From Leptasterias polaris (taxonomy: Eukaryota; Echinodermata; Asteroidea; Forcipulatida; Asteriidae): a DNA stretch of 64,000 bases. Location of the stretch: contig JAZGTN010000029.1 of NCBI GenBank assembly GCA_037783415.1, forward strand, positions 2,604,001 to 2,668,000. Reading direction: 5' to 3'. The notes under the pieces were generated by a model. It saw nothing but the letters and a program-made list of their open reading frames with translations, was not told the origin of the DNA and did no database searches. The position numbers were made by a program, and so were the translations under genes. Each line of letters opens with the position of its first letter. Position 1 is the first letter of the stretch. Positions 35,601 to 50,300 of the stretch are shown in pieces.

Positions 35601-38600
35601 TTACTTGATATCTTTTAGTTAAGTGTAAATCTTTTGTTATAATATTATGTGTTGCTGTGAATTTTCTAGTTTATTTGTTTTTTGTTGTTGTGGTTGTTCA
35701 GGAGTTGGATATTAACGATTACGACGACGATTCCAAATATCCTGAGCTGACGGAGCGACTGCACAGTGAAGCAGGAAAAATCAGTCGATCAGCAAGCCCC
35801 TATGGTGAGGACAGCTTCGTAGGGTCAGTGGACGGAGACGGGGGCAAGAGGAGACGCAAGAGAAAGAAGGAACGGGCCAATGTCGTCACCCCGGTCAACG
35901 ACGATGTTGGGAACGACTTGTTGACATCAGTGAGCAGTGAGGGTCCCTCTGAGCTGAAGAAGAAAGGTTTTAGCGAAGGTAAGATTTTAGCAAGGGACTT
36001 AACCATAATTGCATCGAATAAGTTACCTTTGTTTTTTATTTCTATCACCCTTGATTTTGATGTTATGGTACAGAATGTTAAATTTCTCGTGTAACCAGTG
36101 TAGTCTTTGCAAACTATTGGGCCTACTAGTGTCAAAGTCGCGACTATTGATTGCTATGTCCAGTCACGACTGCATTTTTTCAACTACCTGGTTAACCGCA
36201 CTGCCAACACAACCGAAAAAATGGTCGCGACTAGTGTCAAAGTCCTGACTAATTGGTGCTCGACTAGTTGGGTAGTGAATTTCACTTATCTTCAAGGCCT
36301 ATTTTTCATTGCCTGCTGTGATATATTCAAATAGGCTTCTTTCTGGCTGAGGCACTACCCAAAATTTGCTAATGGAGCCCAAGCCATAGCTGAGGCTGTA
36401 GAAAGGGCCTATGATGGTTCATTTGGTACATTTGACTCGATGTTTTAACTCTGTGTTTTGGCATGCCGAGCAGTCCAGTTCAGCGAACCCAAGCTCTGGT
36501 GTTGTTGTTGTCATGACACTTGTGCCCTTGAGCAAGGCACTTAACCATAATTGCTTCGTAAAAAGTTTGGAAGGTAGTGCAATCTGGTCTACTTGCCAGG
36601 CTCCTAGTGGATGATACCCATGCCTACATCCCTACATACTGTGAAGGGGGGTAACCCTCTCTCAGCCCAAGGAGTAGGTGGCAACATACCCCTGATTTGT
36701 GTCGACCGGCCTTGTGATGTAATAGGCGATATCTCATAGTAAAAATAAAAAAATAAAAACCTACACTGGTAAGCATTATCATGTTGTTCTTAGATACTCT
36801 TTGTGTTTAAGCAGCTCTATGAAATTAGGCCCAGCATATAGACTAATGACAGCAGTTAATAAAGTTCCTTTTTTCTTTTTCTTTTTCTCGCAAAGCATGG
36901 AGTATGTCAAGTATGCAGGACATCAGCGAGATACCAACAGATCCCCCGTCCTCTATGCGCCCCAAGTCTGGCGCCCCCAAGCGTGGAAAGTCCCCGCAGA
37001 CACGCAACAGATCCCCAGGCGTAGGGGCCCACGCAGCCGTTGCATCCGGCTCGCAGTCTGTAATCAGTGTGAAGGAGGCGGATGAGAACCAGCGTGTTAA
37101 TGGGGAGAAGACAGCAACGGTGTCGGGAAACAAGACCAGGGATGCTGAGCAGAGAAACAATGAAGGTGAGTTTTTATGTCCAACAGTCGTACATGTTGTG
37201 GCCTGTTGTGGCGGAGCAGTTAAAGAGTACCGGATTCAAGCTCTGGTGTTTCTGATCTGCAGAGTGTGAGTTTGAGTCCCAGTTGTGGCACTTGTGTCCT
37301 TGAGCAAGATACTTTACCACAATTGCTTTGTCCTTTGAATAAGCCGTAGGTCCCGTGTACTAGGATTGGTAGTGCACGTAAAAGAACCCAGAACACTTAT
37401 CGTGGAAGAGCAGGGGTTAATCCCGGTGTTTCTTGTTCACATAGCAAGCACCCTTGTTTACAGGTTTCCTGCGGCTTGCAAGCTACAGTGATTAAGTTCT
37501 GTTATGAGGCATCCTTGGTTTCATTATCAGAAATGTATAATAAAAACGTGCTACTGCTCTACCAACTGAGCCATCTAGCCCTAATCATGGCAGTCTCCCT
37601 ATTTTGTCAATATTTTTGTTCGGGGTGCCAGTCAGAAGCCATACAACCTGTAACTGCCATACAGCCAGGGATAACACCCAAGTTTATGATACAACCCGGG
37701 AAGCGGCAGGAGAGGGATCACCTTACAGGGATGCAACTTTTATCATTTATATGCCATGGCACACATCCTTTGAAGATATAGGCTTTCATGGTGACTGCAC
37801 ACCATGATGGTACTTCGGCGATTAACTCAAAGCATAAAGATACATTCAGTATAATTAATTTGATTTCTTATTTCTGAACCCAATCATTATGCACTTTTTG
37901 CCCCTCTCTAGACAATCAGAGCCTAGCTACCTCGTCCAATGTGCATCTGAAACCGCCGCAGTTGGAGCACGAGCAACAGGCTTATGTCCCGTACGTCTAC
38001 GCCCGTGACTGCCTGGCCAAGGTGATGGATGACATGAAGAAGATGAAGTTCAACCACATCCGCATCGTCGGTCAGATTGAGGACACTTACAAGATGATTG
38101 AAGATGAGACGCAGGTAACTTAAGAACTTACCACAGTTTAAACTTTGTTGAGGCATTTGAGAAGAAAATCTAATATTAAAGACCTACTTGTACAAAAACG
38201 ACAACAAGTGATCTCTGCTGAAATTCATTTAAATTGTTTTCAATCAATAAGGAAATTGAGTTCACATGAGATTAAACAGATTTAATTGTGTCAAAAACAA
38301 CTATTTTGAATACCTTTCTCCGGTGCTTTGATGTCAGACTGTCCTTTTAACCGAGTGAATTCTGATAATAATTCAAAAAGTTGGGAAGGTAGTGCATTCT
38401 GCTCTACCAGCCGGGCTCCTAGTGGATGATACCATGCCTACTGTGAAGGGGGTAACCCTGTTTCAGCCCCAGGAGTAGGTGCCAACGTACCCCTGGTGAC
38501 AGTTGATTTGGGTTGACAGCCCAGATCAGCTAAATGTAGCCCTCACCTTGAAGTGGCCGCCCGGCCTTTTGACGTTAGGCGATATCTCATTACAACAAAA

Positions 38601-41600
38601 ATTTAAACAACAAAAAAGTCTCAATGTTGGTGCAGTCACCTTTCATTTCCTATTAATGTTCTACCATTACTTTTCATTGTTTATTTCCTACCAGGGACAA
38701 TTCAATATGTTTGTAGGTGGCCTGCGAGTCCAGTATCGTGAGAAAGTCAAGACATTCCGGCACGTGATTGAGATACACAGAGAGGACTTTGGCAGCAAGA
38801 AGACGTACTGGGAGGAGACACTTCAAGTAAGTGTTGATTTTTGAAGTCTAGACGCCTTCCTCTGACACTACATGCAGGTACTACCATTCTGGGAGTCAAA
38901 ATGCATGGAGTGTCATGGTCGAGCGGTTTTAAGCATCAAATTCAAGTTCTGGCGGTCTAGTTCACCGGAACCAAGCTCTGGTGTTGTCAGCATCAGAGTG
39001 TGGGTTCGAATCCCGGTCATGACACTCGTGTCCTTGAGCAAGGTGCTTTACTGTAATTGCTTCTCTTCACCCAGGGATAGAAATGGGTACCTGCAAGGGT
39101 AGAGGTTTTGTGTTTGAAAAAGCCTTCAGAGCGCCACTGGAGATGAGAAAGATTAAAAGAATGTTATTGGCCCAATGACCAAGACACTAGTGTAAAGCAC
39201 ATTGATGCGTTATTGTAAAATGCGCTATATAAGAACTAGTTATTATTATTATCATTATTATAATTATTATTATTATTGCATGTCAAGATATGGTGCACAT
39301 GTAACCGCACACATGTCAGCACACACCCTTAGGGATGGTGGTTTGTGGGGTACTGCTATTGTTGTTCTATTGTTCTCTTTTTTTCTTAACAATTTCTCTG
39401 GGGTGTCCAAGTTGAACAAAGAATACCTTGTGGGGTCCATTGTTCAATTGTGTTTAAGACCCCACAAGCATGGGATTGATTGACTTCACAGCACATTGTA
39501 AACCATTACACAGTGCTATGTAAAGGAATAGGTCTCATACTTCAGAACATAGCTCCGCATACCTTGCAGGAACAAAAATGCTGAGCGCTTTGAGACACCA
39601 ATCAGGTGTGGTAAAGCACTCGGTAAGTACTCAGTATTATCATTAAAAAGCCCAAAATACATGTTGCACACTGTTTGTTTATTGTATGTTCTGTTTTTGA
39701 GAAAAGACAGAATAAATAATAATATTTTTAATTATTATTATTTTAGGTGCTATAGACAAGGGCTCAGTTTATTATTAATCTGTTAAACACAATAAAATCG
39801 CTAAGCACAGAAAATTTTTGCTTGAATTCAGAGCATAGTTTCTATAATTGATTTGTTGTTCTTTACAGAGTCTGAATAGTCGGAACAAGGCACTTATGAA
39901 GGAAAAGAAGAAGCTACTTATCATCAACAAAATGGAGTATGACAGACTGGAAAAGGAAAAGGTAGCTTCAAATTTGTTTGGACACTAATTAATAAAGAGT
40001 TTTGTTTAAAAATACGGAGCAAGAAAACACGACAGACCGAAGTCTTGATGGACTGGGATGGGTTGGTGGAATAGGGAGCGTCTCGCGAGTTCGAACGATA
40101 GTGAGCTTTCCGATTGGATTGGCTCAGTATTTCAGTGATAGTACTTGGAGCGGTTTGTTAGACCACAGGCCAGAGCATTCCATTGGAACGCTGGAAATGC
40201 TAGAGCGTTCCTGTAGGTCAGAAGAACACTCTGGTGGTCCACTAGGATTGCAGGTGTATACCTACGGGAACATTCTGTCACGCCTAGAATGTGCCGATGT
40301 TTAAAACCCTCCCTTGAGCCTGCTCTCAATGTGAATGCACTAATAAACTACCTAACATAATTTCATGTGGCATTCCAGCAGAACGCTCTGGTGGTCCACT
40401 GGATTGCTGTCGTATACCTGCGGGATCAGTCCTTTTTTGTTGAGAATGCACCTGGGGTTTGAATTGCTCCCTTGAGACTGCTCTCAATGTGAATGCACTA
40501 ATAAACTACCTTACATAATTTCATGTGGCATTCCAGCAGAACGCTCTGGTGGTCTACTGGATTGCTGTCGTATACCTGCGGGAACAGTCCTTTTTGTTTA
40601 GAACGTGCCCGGGTTTGAAACACTCTCTTGAGACTGCCCTCAATGTGAATACACTAAACTACCTCGCATAGTTTCATGTGGCATTCCAGCAGAACACTCC
40701 TTGTGACTCCTCTTAATCCAAATACACTAAACTGCCTCGCATAGTTTCATCAAATGGTAACAAACAGTCAGTCAGGACCGGAATTCGATAAGAAGTGAAA
40801 TTGTTAACATACTGCCTGCAGTTTTCCCAATTAATGATCGTTGGTGGTTTTTGCGTTCACAGGAGGAGCTGACTCGTGAGTTAACTCAGAAGATGGACCA
40901 GAACCAATCTACGTTTGTCTCCTCCCAAAAGGACCTTGAGGAAGAGAAGAAGGTAGGCACAAATGAAGTCAACATAGAATGGGACTCATTTACGAAATGG
41001 GTGTCTTTATCAGTGAGAAATACTAACATACAAATACATGTACTAATATACTTAATCCATAAATACTGGATCTCCTGTAAAACACTCAAATGCTGCTAAT
41101 GCACACATACTTTTGCACACACTGTTGTTGGGACTTGCTATTGTTCTACTAATCCCTTTTGTGAAGAATCACGTTCTGGGGACCCAGAACAAAGAAAAAC
41201 ATTGTGTGGACCTTTGTTCCATTGTGTAAAAGTCCCCACAACTCTGGGTATGCCTACCCCTTCCTACTGACTCTCCATGTTATGAACAAAAAGTCTGTAT
41301 GTTTGTATGTACTCTTGCTAACTTGTGTGATTTGAGATGGGAACATGCCAAATTATACACAGGGCTTAATTTCATGGCTCTGCGTACCGCTGGATTCTGC
41401 ACTTGCAATCCGCCGTTTCTTGCTTACGGGGCAAGCGCCAAATTTCTGCGCTAGCTGTGTAACTTAGAATGTTTAGTATTGTGGAGTACGCATTCGCACA
41501 AGTAAACATTCCCTGCTAATCTGTGAAATACGCTTGATGAAAGTGCGGAATTCCCTGCTTCTGTAAGCTCAGGTTTTTCGTTACGGTAAGCAGAGCCATG

Positions 41601-44600
41601 TAATTGGGCCCTGGTCTTTTACTTATTTTTTAAAAGTAAATGTTGGAATGAAGAGTGTCTGAAATCCTCAGAATTGTAATCCTGGTTTGTTTTGTAAACA
41701 TTCTCCAGACCTTGTCAAAATTAGACCTGGAAAACCAGCAGAAAAGTACCGTTCTGGACAAGGTTTTTACCCGCCATTAATTCACCTTGTTAGAAATTGG
41801 GTGTCGGAGAAACCATTGGAGAAGTTCACTCTGCCTGGGGTCACATTTGTTTTACAAACCGCAAAGACTTGGATCACTGTCTACTGGAAAACAAGCAGGG
41901 GTCTCTACATGGCTCATACTACACATCACATCTAAGTTAAATACAATGACCTCCAAACCTTTCAGATCGCTCCAAAACCCGCAAGTTTGTTTATACTACT
42001 TTTAATCCACCAGTCAAACCGCAGAGCCCTCAGACGGGTGCAATTGGCACAGGGCTTGTCTTTAGTGCATCGGAGAACTGTGTGCCTTTCAGCAAGTAAA
42101 ACCATGTCTGTCATAGAAATACAATCTGATGGAAATCCAGCAAAAAAATTGGAGAGTTGTTATTCGACTTCCAGTCCTGGATTAATTTTGACAAGAGCCC
42201 TTAATTTCAACGAACCCTGGATTCAATTTCAATCCTCCTCATTTATAGATCATGGAGGATCAGCTTCTCTCTGAGAAGCAGGCTCACCACGAAGAAGTCG
42301 AGAAACTCCGTCAGGACCTGGAAGAATCGAGGGCAGCTATACGGACAGTCCCTGTTGTTGTCGACACCAACCGTCAAACCCCAGAAACCCGACGGGGGTC
42401 CTCCGAGAGGATCTTGGATGAGCAACGCGGGTCTCGTGCGAGTCTGAGGTCGGAAGGGCCAAGGGAAACACACGCTGGGTCAGTGGTGGGGGTGGCAGCA
42501 TCCGTTGCCCTGGTATCTAGTGGGATGTCGGAGGCAGAGAAGAGGAGAGTGGAGGACCAAAGAGCTAAGATGGAAGAGAAGATGATTCAGTCTCAAAAGG
42601 TAAGCCCAGCTTTTTATTTAATAATAATAACAATAATATTAATAATAATAATACACAATTTTGTATGTAGTTCATTAATTTTTCTACAGGTACACTGAGG
42701 TATGTGTAAGACTCATTTATATACACATGTAGCAACTTGTAACCAGTTTATAAGATGCTGCAGTCTGAATGCAACAAACCATGTCACACAAAAAACATTA
42801 AACCAGGTGGCTTTATCGTCATCCGACGCCCGGTAGTGCACAACTCAAAATAAACCTCTTTTATAGTAGAATACTGGTAATTTATGAAACAGTTATGTGA
42901 TTTAAATCAATGTCACAAAATACAATTGTAACAAAAAGGACTTAGTAACTGTGTTAATATTTACCAAAAATAAAGCTGACTGTCCGTGTACTCACTCTGT
43001 CACAGCATTGTCTATGAACGTCTTTTGCTACTGCCAAGATGACGTAGTATCCACTATAAGTCACTTGATGCTACGTAAACATTGGTCTGTTATTCGCTGA
43101 GTTCTGGGTGAGAAAAGAATGGACTCACTGAGTACAAAGGATTCTGCCAGAGCTGGCGACTCTTTCTGATTTTGCAAAAAGTTCCCTAAAAATAATCCAA
43201 TCTTTCCATGTTCTGATGAACAAACTTGAAAACTCCCTGATTATGGAAACTTTTTCCCTGTTACGTTGAGTGTAATTCTTAATATCTCCCTGACTGTTGT
43301 ACAAAAACTACCTGATTATAAGTTAGAAATGCTGGCTGCTCTGGTCTGCTTCCAGCTAAAATTCCTCAAAATCTCCCATTAAAATTAGAAAAGTTAAAAA
43401 GTTACAGCATTTTTTTTTAAATCACCATCTCTTGACAGGAACTCTTCATCTTGCAAGCAAATTATGACTGCATCCAGGCCCAGTATGCAACCCTGGCGTC
43501 CCTGGCTCAGAAAGACAATGAAGGCATCATCTCAGAGCAGTTAGAGACAACTCAGAAGGACCAAGAGATCATGGATGAGGAGAGCCAACAGCTTAAAGAG
43601 GAGATAAGACAGTGGGAGGAAGACTTCAAGATGCAGAGTGGACATGAGCCGACAGAGGAAGACAGGTGAGTCAAAGGGACATTATAAGGTATTAAGAGGC
43701 AAGTTTTAGGGAGATTAAATGCCCAGTTCCAACCTCATTCTCTGTGGTGTACGATCTTGCCGTGCCATTTTTTTCCCCTAGAACCCTTGGTGTGACTTTA
43801 AAATACATTGGATATTTTAGTTAGTCCTATGGTTGATCCACTCTACGCGTGTGTTCAAAATGGTCACTGACACCCAAAAGAAGCATCAAGTCCATTGGTG
43901 GGTGGTTTTTAAAATGGCGGACAACAAAACGTAAGCAGACGATATTATTTTCTTGTCACGAAAATAGTTATAAAGTGTTTTAAGTGGTTGGTAACGCAGT
44001 CAGTTGGAGCTGAAATAACAACTTAATTAGTTCTCCCGGCTGGAGGAGGCCAAGAAGAGACCCAAGAAGTCCTTGGATCGATCAGGTAGAGATTGTCTGG
44101 AACCATGCTGTTCGACGTTGGCTTAGGAGGTCAGCACGATGGACCAACGCTGTCTTTGCGGATGAGTGAGTGAGTACTCGAGCATGGCGAGAGATAAACT
44201 AGTGACGTCATCTGTGAAGGGTCTAAAAAGGTTTATGCCAGTGCCAATCCACACTCAAATTTTCTGTCTGATTAAATAAGAAAGGAATGAGTTGATTTCA
44301 CTGGAGCATGGTTGGCTTGTGCGTAGTGCTCGCCTCTCACCACTGTGGCCCTGGTTCTAGTCCTGGCTAAGGCCATATGTGAGTAGAGTTGTGCGTTGGT
44401 TCTCTCCTATGCCACAAGGGTTTTTCTCTATGCTCTCTGGTTTTCCTCCCTCCGGAAAAATCAAACACTTTCGATCTCAGGCTGTGCTCCATGGTCTTGT
44501 ATGGGTTGTTGAGGCTGGCTGCCAAAGATGCCCATGCATGCCTGCGGCTCGAACACGTTGTAGCCACGTCCTTCACAATTCAGCTTCTCAGCTGTAAGGA

Positions 44601-46796
44601 TAATTAGCCTCCCAAAATATTATTATTATTATTAATATTCTGATCCCAGGTCTGAAACAGTTCGTGAGTTGGATACTCAGCTCGCTGAGGCAGAGACGAA
44701 GAAGGTGGAGCTGGACGCCAAGCTGTTCATCCTGGCCACTCTGAAGGAGGGTAAGGTCCCAGAGGTGCAGCAACCAGACATCCCAGAGCCTGTTATTAGA
44801 ACTGTGGAGGTAAGAGACTGTTGTTGTACTGGGGAAGATTTGGGTTAATTTTGAGTAGAATCTGCCCACGCTCTACTTGTGTAGACTGCAAGTCTTGCAC
44901 GTATTTGAATTTCCGGTGTCATAGGGAAATTAATATGTCCCCCGGAGATTCTGTCCCCCATATGGGAAATTAACATTGATTGAAGGAGAATGATTCAAAA
45001 GAGGGCGCTATCAAAAGCATTTCGTGCACAGTTCTCCATATGGGGGGGACAGAATCTCCGGCTGGACAGAATCTCCTGCCACACCGGCACCAAGTTGGTC
45101 CCAACCACACTTCTGTTTTGCAAAATAGTTTATTTAACGTAGTTTATGGCTATAAAAAAATCGTATTGTTGGGAAAGTAAAATTGAGCCATGAACTATAT
45201 ATAAAAGTTAAATAATGTTTTTAAATAAGAATCAGGAGAATAAGACTTGACCTCTGTTTCCGGTTTACTTGTAAACAATTAAGAGCTTTGCCCAACTGAC
45301 ATTCCTGTTTTAATACCATTAAACCTATGTATTGGTCAAACATAAAAATTGCCACAAGATTTGACCTACTTATGCTCAAACAAGAGCAAGAGGTCAAAGA
45401 AAAGGTAATGTACCAATGCTTTCCATGCTAACAAAGAATCTACTTAAACCTTTATGTATGTTTCTTGAAAATATTCCCCCAAAAAAATTCCTGAGTCAAA
45501 AACTCAACAAGATTAGCAATGACTGGGGTTACGGTGATGTTTATACAGGAATGAATGGTCTCTAAAGGTTTTTTTTATATTTTTATTTTTATTTTTTTAT
45601 TTTTTTTATGAGATATCGCCCAACTCACAAGGCCACGGACGGCCACTCAAGGTGAGGGCTACACATAACTGATTTGGGCTATCGACCCAAATCAATTGAA
45701 ACCAGGGACACGTTGCCTCCTACTCCTGGGGCTGAAACAGGGTTACCCCCTTCACAGTCCTTAAGGATGTAGGCATGGGTATCATCCACTAGGAGCCTGT
45801 CTGGTAGAGCAGAATGCACTACCTTCCCAACTTTTTCGAAGCAATTATGGTTAAGTGCCTTGCTCAGGGGCACAAGTGTCATGACCGGGCACCGAACCCA
45901 CACTCTGCTGCTGAAAACACCAGAGCTCAGGTCCGGCGACCTAGACCGCCCGGCCACGACACGCGGTTTAAGGCAGGGTGTGCTTTTGATAATTACTCCA
46001 CAAGTTAATGACCATTAAAAACTCACTAGGTAAAGAGCACTGGAGATCTGTTGAAATTATAAAACATTGTTAGAAATGACACCCTTTTGAAGTAATCTAT
46101 AGTTTTAGAGAAAGCATTAATTTTTCACCAACAAATTTCAATCTACTGAAGGGACACAATTCTATGCAACAAGGGTGGTTATTTTTCATTCATTATTTTC
46201 TTGCAACTTCTATGGTTAATTGAGCCAAAATGTTCACAGGTTTGTTATTTTATGCATATGTTGGGACACACCAAGTGAGGATATTGGTCTTTGACAATTA
46301 CCAAAAGTGTACCCTGCTTTTAAGGGTTATAAAGTGTAAATTTCATATTGTTATATCCAACTTTGAGTCCACCATCTTTTATCGACAGATCATAGTGCCA
46401 GACCCAGCCACTCTGGCAGCCCTGGAAGCATCCCAGCTGAAGGTCCGTGATCTTGAGGCTCGTCTCTCTGAGATGGAAACCAGCCTGAGGGACAGAGAGA
46501 AGAAGATTAAGACCCTCGAGAAGGAGAAGAAGAAAGCCGGGAAGAAAGAGAAGAAGACTGACGAGGGGAGATCAGGGGAGGACGATCAGAACCTGAAGCT
46601 TGTCCTAGAGGCTGTGGTCTTACAGGTACAGACAGCTGTCGATTGGTAGACCCTGTGTTAATTTAGGCCGCGCCCGCAGTGATAGGTCTTCCTTTGACCT
46701 CAGTGAGGGAGCTGTTTGAGCTTGTGTCATGATATGGAAGGGTTTATTGAGTGATTAGTTGATTAATTGATTGATTGATTAATTGATGACTGATTG

Positions 46797-46853
<57 letters not shown>

Positions 46854-47326
46854 CTTTTTTTTCACTTTTCAAAACAAAAACTTTATTCAATCACAAACTA
46901 TACAGAATATACAAAAACAAAGAAAACTTTAAAATTACATTAATAGACTAGACATGTCTGTTACAAAAAATGACAGTAGCTGGGTTTGAAATTACATCCA
47001 AAAACACATTAACGATTTCATTAGACGTACGGCATGAAACGGAAAGAAACAAAATTACAGGATCCATTCAATTTCATTATCAGTGATTTGGAAAATGTTG
47101 CAGAGACCCCATTTCTTGAGGAAAATGGAAACATTGTTCTGGAGCTGGTAGTAGCGGAATTCTATTAGGATTTTACTCTTAATGCGATATTTCCAGGTTT
47201 CTAAACAGTCTTTGTAGTTTGAGTGCACATACAGCCAGTACACACTAGCTTTGATTGCTTGATTGATTGATTGATCAATTGATTGATTGATTGATCAATT
47301 GATTGATTGATTGGTTGGTTGATTGG

Positions 47327-47363
<37 letters not shown>

Positions 47364-50300
47364 CGATTGATCGATTGATCGATTGATCTGTTGCTTGATC
47401 GGTTGCTTGATTGATGATTGATTGATTGCTTGATTGATTGATTGATGATTGATTGATTGATTGGTTGTTTGATTGATTGAATCATTGAATCATTGAATCA
47501 TTGACTGATTGAATAGTTGATGGATTGATTGATCTATTGATTCATTGACTAATGGATGTTTCTTGTGTGATCAACGGCGTAATTGAGACTTAATTTATTT
47601 TACATTGACAACAATTTATCACAAGTTTTGAACCGCAAAAGAAACTGACAGTAATAATGAATCAATTTTGCCGTGAAAAAAGACAAATTTACTTGAACAG
47701 GATTTGAACCTGTGACCTCCAGCTTCACCTGCGCTCTACCAACTGAGCTATCAAACCCTCTATCGGAGGTCTTCCAATTTTGTCAATACCTCTGTTCGGT
47801 AAGTCAGAAGTCATACAACTGTATTTATTTATGACACATACACTAACTTTGATGCAATCCCTTCTTTCAGTCTGCAAAGCAAGAGCCCTCGGCTGAAGAT
47901 ATCCAAGCTAAGCTGGAGAAGGCCAAGACGGAGAAGGAAGAACTGGTGGCACAGAGGGAGAAGGCTAAACAAGAATTGGAAGTATGGATAGAGAAGTACA
48001 ACCAGGAACACGGTAGCTACCCAGAGGAAAAGGACAGGTACGGTTCATGATTGATTTATTTATACTTTTTTTTTCAATCCAGTATTGGATTTTCTTACAA
48101 GTGTTTTGTGAGTTTGGTTTTATTAGTTCGGCAGGTAGGTGATGGGATTGTGCCATTTGATGATTCAAGTAAGGAATTTGGCGCACAGTTGGAGTATGAG
48201 AGAGATATTTGGCTGTAAGGCCACCCCCCCCCCCCCCCCCCCCGCCCCCCACAACATAGTTGGTACACCTCTCAAATGTTTGTGAAACAAACACAAAGTA
48301 CATGTATACATGTTATTCATGCTGTTTGGAAAGCGAAGTCAAAATCGCATCAGTGTTTCTGAAGAGGCAGACAACAAAAATATATCTATCTTTGTTGAAG
48401 CTCATGTCCATTAATATCGTCAGTCAGTGCAAAAACTTCTATACTCGATTTTGCAAAAATGTCTTGAATTTTCAAAAACATTGTATCTCGCACGAAAATG
48501 CTCTGTGCAACATTGTTGTGTCTCAGCACATGCTTATTATGTGTGTACATCTGGGATATTTTAAACGAGTTATGACGTTTTGACAATTTCAAATTTGCTT
48601 GTAACGTTATTTTAGAACAGTTTTTTTTACTGACGCCGATGGTAGGTATCAACATCATCAATTGCAATAACAGAATAAATAAAAGAGAGAACAAATCTTC
48701 AAACATGATCAAGGATTCCAGTGAGATAATACTTAGACAGTAACAATGTCAACTACAGTGAACAGCAAATTATCATTTTTCAACGATTAAAACTTTGTAA
48801 TCCGACACCTGATGACGTCATGAAAACTGTGCCGTCCTTGAATTGAGGTTCAATTGTCTGATGAGTTTTAAGGTTCAATTCAGTTTCAATGTTGAGTTAT
48901 GCTGCATGTATTGCACGAACACCTAATAAGTATAGATAGGTTGCAGTATGACGTAAGTCGGCCATCTTTACAGGCAATTTGGAACACACAGTCATGCGTT
49001 ATACATGAGAACGGCGTGCAGCACGCGCACATTTCATAAAACTCATTGCATGATTGGTTAGTGAATGACGCGGCTGCGTTAATAATTTGAGCGCTTGACG
49101 CGCTTGCAAGCCAAAATGCGATTTGCCCGTAAAGATGGCGTCTACTGGGAACTATCTATAGGAATATGTTGTGCTTCTGATAGCGGTCTCATTAGTACTG
49201 TATGGGAGTATATGCTCCTTCAATAGTTGCCCGGTTTCCCAATAGGTGGCTTTAGAACCCCAAAGTTTTAATTTGTTAATGTGTGTTGTCATTCTGTGTA
49301 TTGTGTTGTCATTCTGTGTATTGTATTTCCGCATTTTCAGTGACTTTTTTATTGTGTAATTGATCTTGTTGTTTTTACTGTAAATCATGTGCAATTCAGC
49401 TTTTGGCTGCGATGCATGATCTTAATAAACCATTATGAATGAATGAATGAATCACATCATGATTGAATAGGAACGAGTTCAAGATACATTTACTTCAAGA
49501 AAATCCGACTTTCTTTTTGTAACTTAGAGATGAGAATGCCAAGGCGCTGTTTGCATCGTTGGAGGACAGCAATGCTCAGTGTCTGTCCAACCAGACCAAC
49601 ATTACAGCCCTGTCTATCCTGGCTACAGGTCAGATACCCAAGGACCTCAAACCGATGGCCGAGGCTCAGGTTTCCGTACAATCAACAGGTCAGTAACAAA
49701 ACATTCGTTATCATCATAATTTCATAAAGCTGTTTGTTCTGCACAACAATTTTGCTAAGCACAGAAAAATCTTGCTAAGCAGCAACAGGTAACCATCCAA
49801 AATTCCATTAAGTTTACATTGTTGGGACTGGTGCCCAGCTTATTTTCTGCTCAACGGCTTTATGAAATTTGTCGCAGGAGACTGGTATCTGTTCGTGCTA
49901 AGCAATATTTTGAAGTCCAAACCTCCTCTTAAAAGATCGAGCAAGGGGCACAGGAAAGAAAGTATGTGTGGTCTTGTAAACAAATATTGTTGTTCCAGTT
50001 CAAGGTAGGGTCATCATACTTTAGTAATGACCCCGGGAATTTGTTTAAATAATTTTTATCTGAAAGCTTACTTGTTATAAAGATGGTACTGGTAGTAAAC
50101 ATTTCAATAAAACATTTCAATCTGAGAAACAATTCATACATGAATCGTTTCTCAGATTTCTGAGGGTTGGTGTCCGATAATGAATGCTACGACCAGAGAT
50201 GCGGTTGGTACCCGCTGTCACCTCGCTTAACGTTGGTGGATTCTCTGCTCGTGTAAAAACTCTGTGACAGTTTGTTGCTGTTTTCTCAACAAGTAGACAC

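Noticed and set aside
47201..47485. Minus-strand frame of INQSINQS repeats
   Set aside because: Translated TTGA microsatellite.
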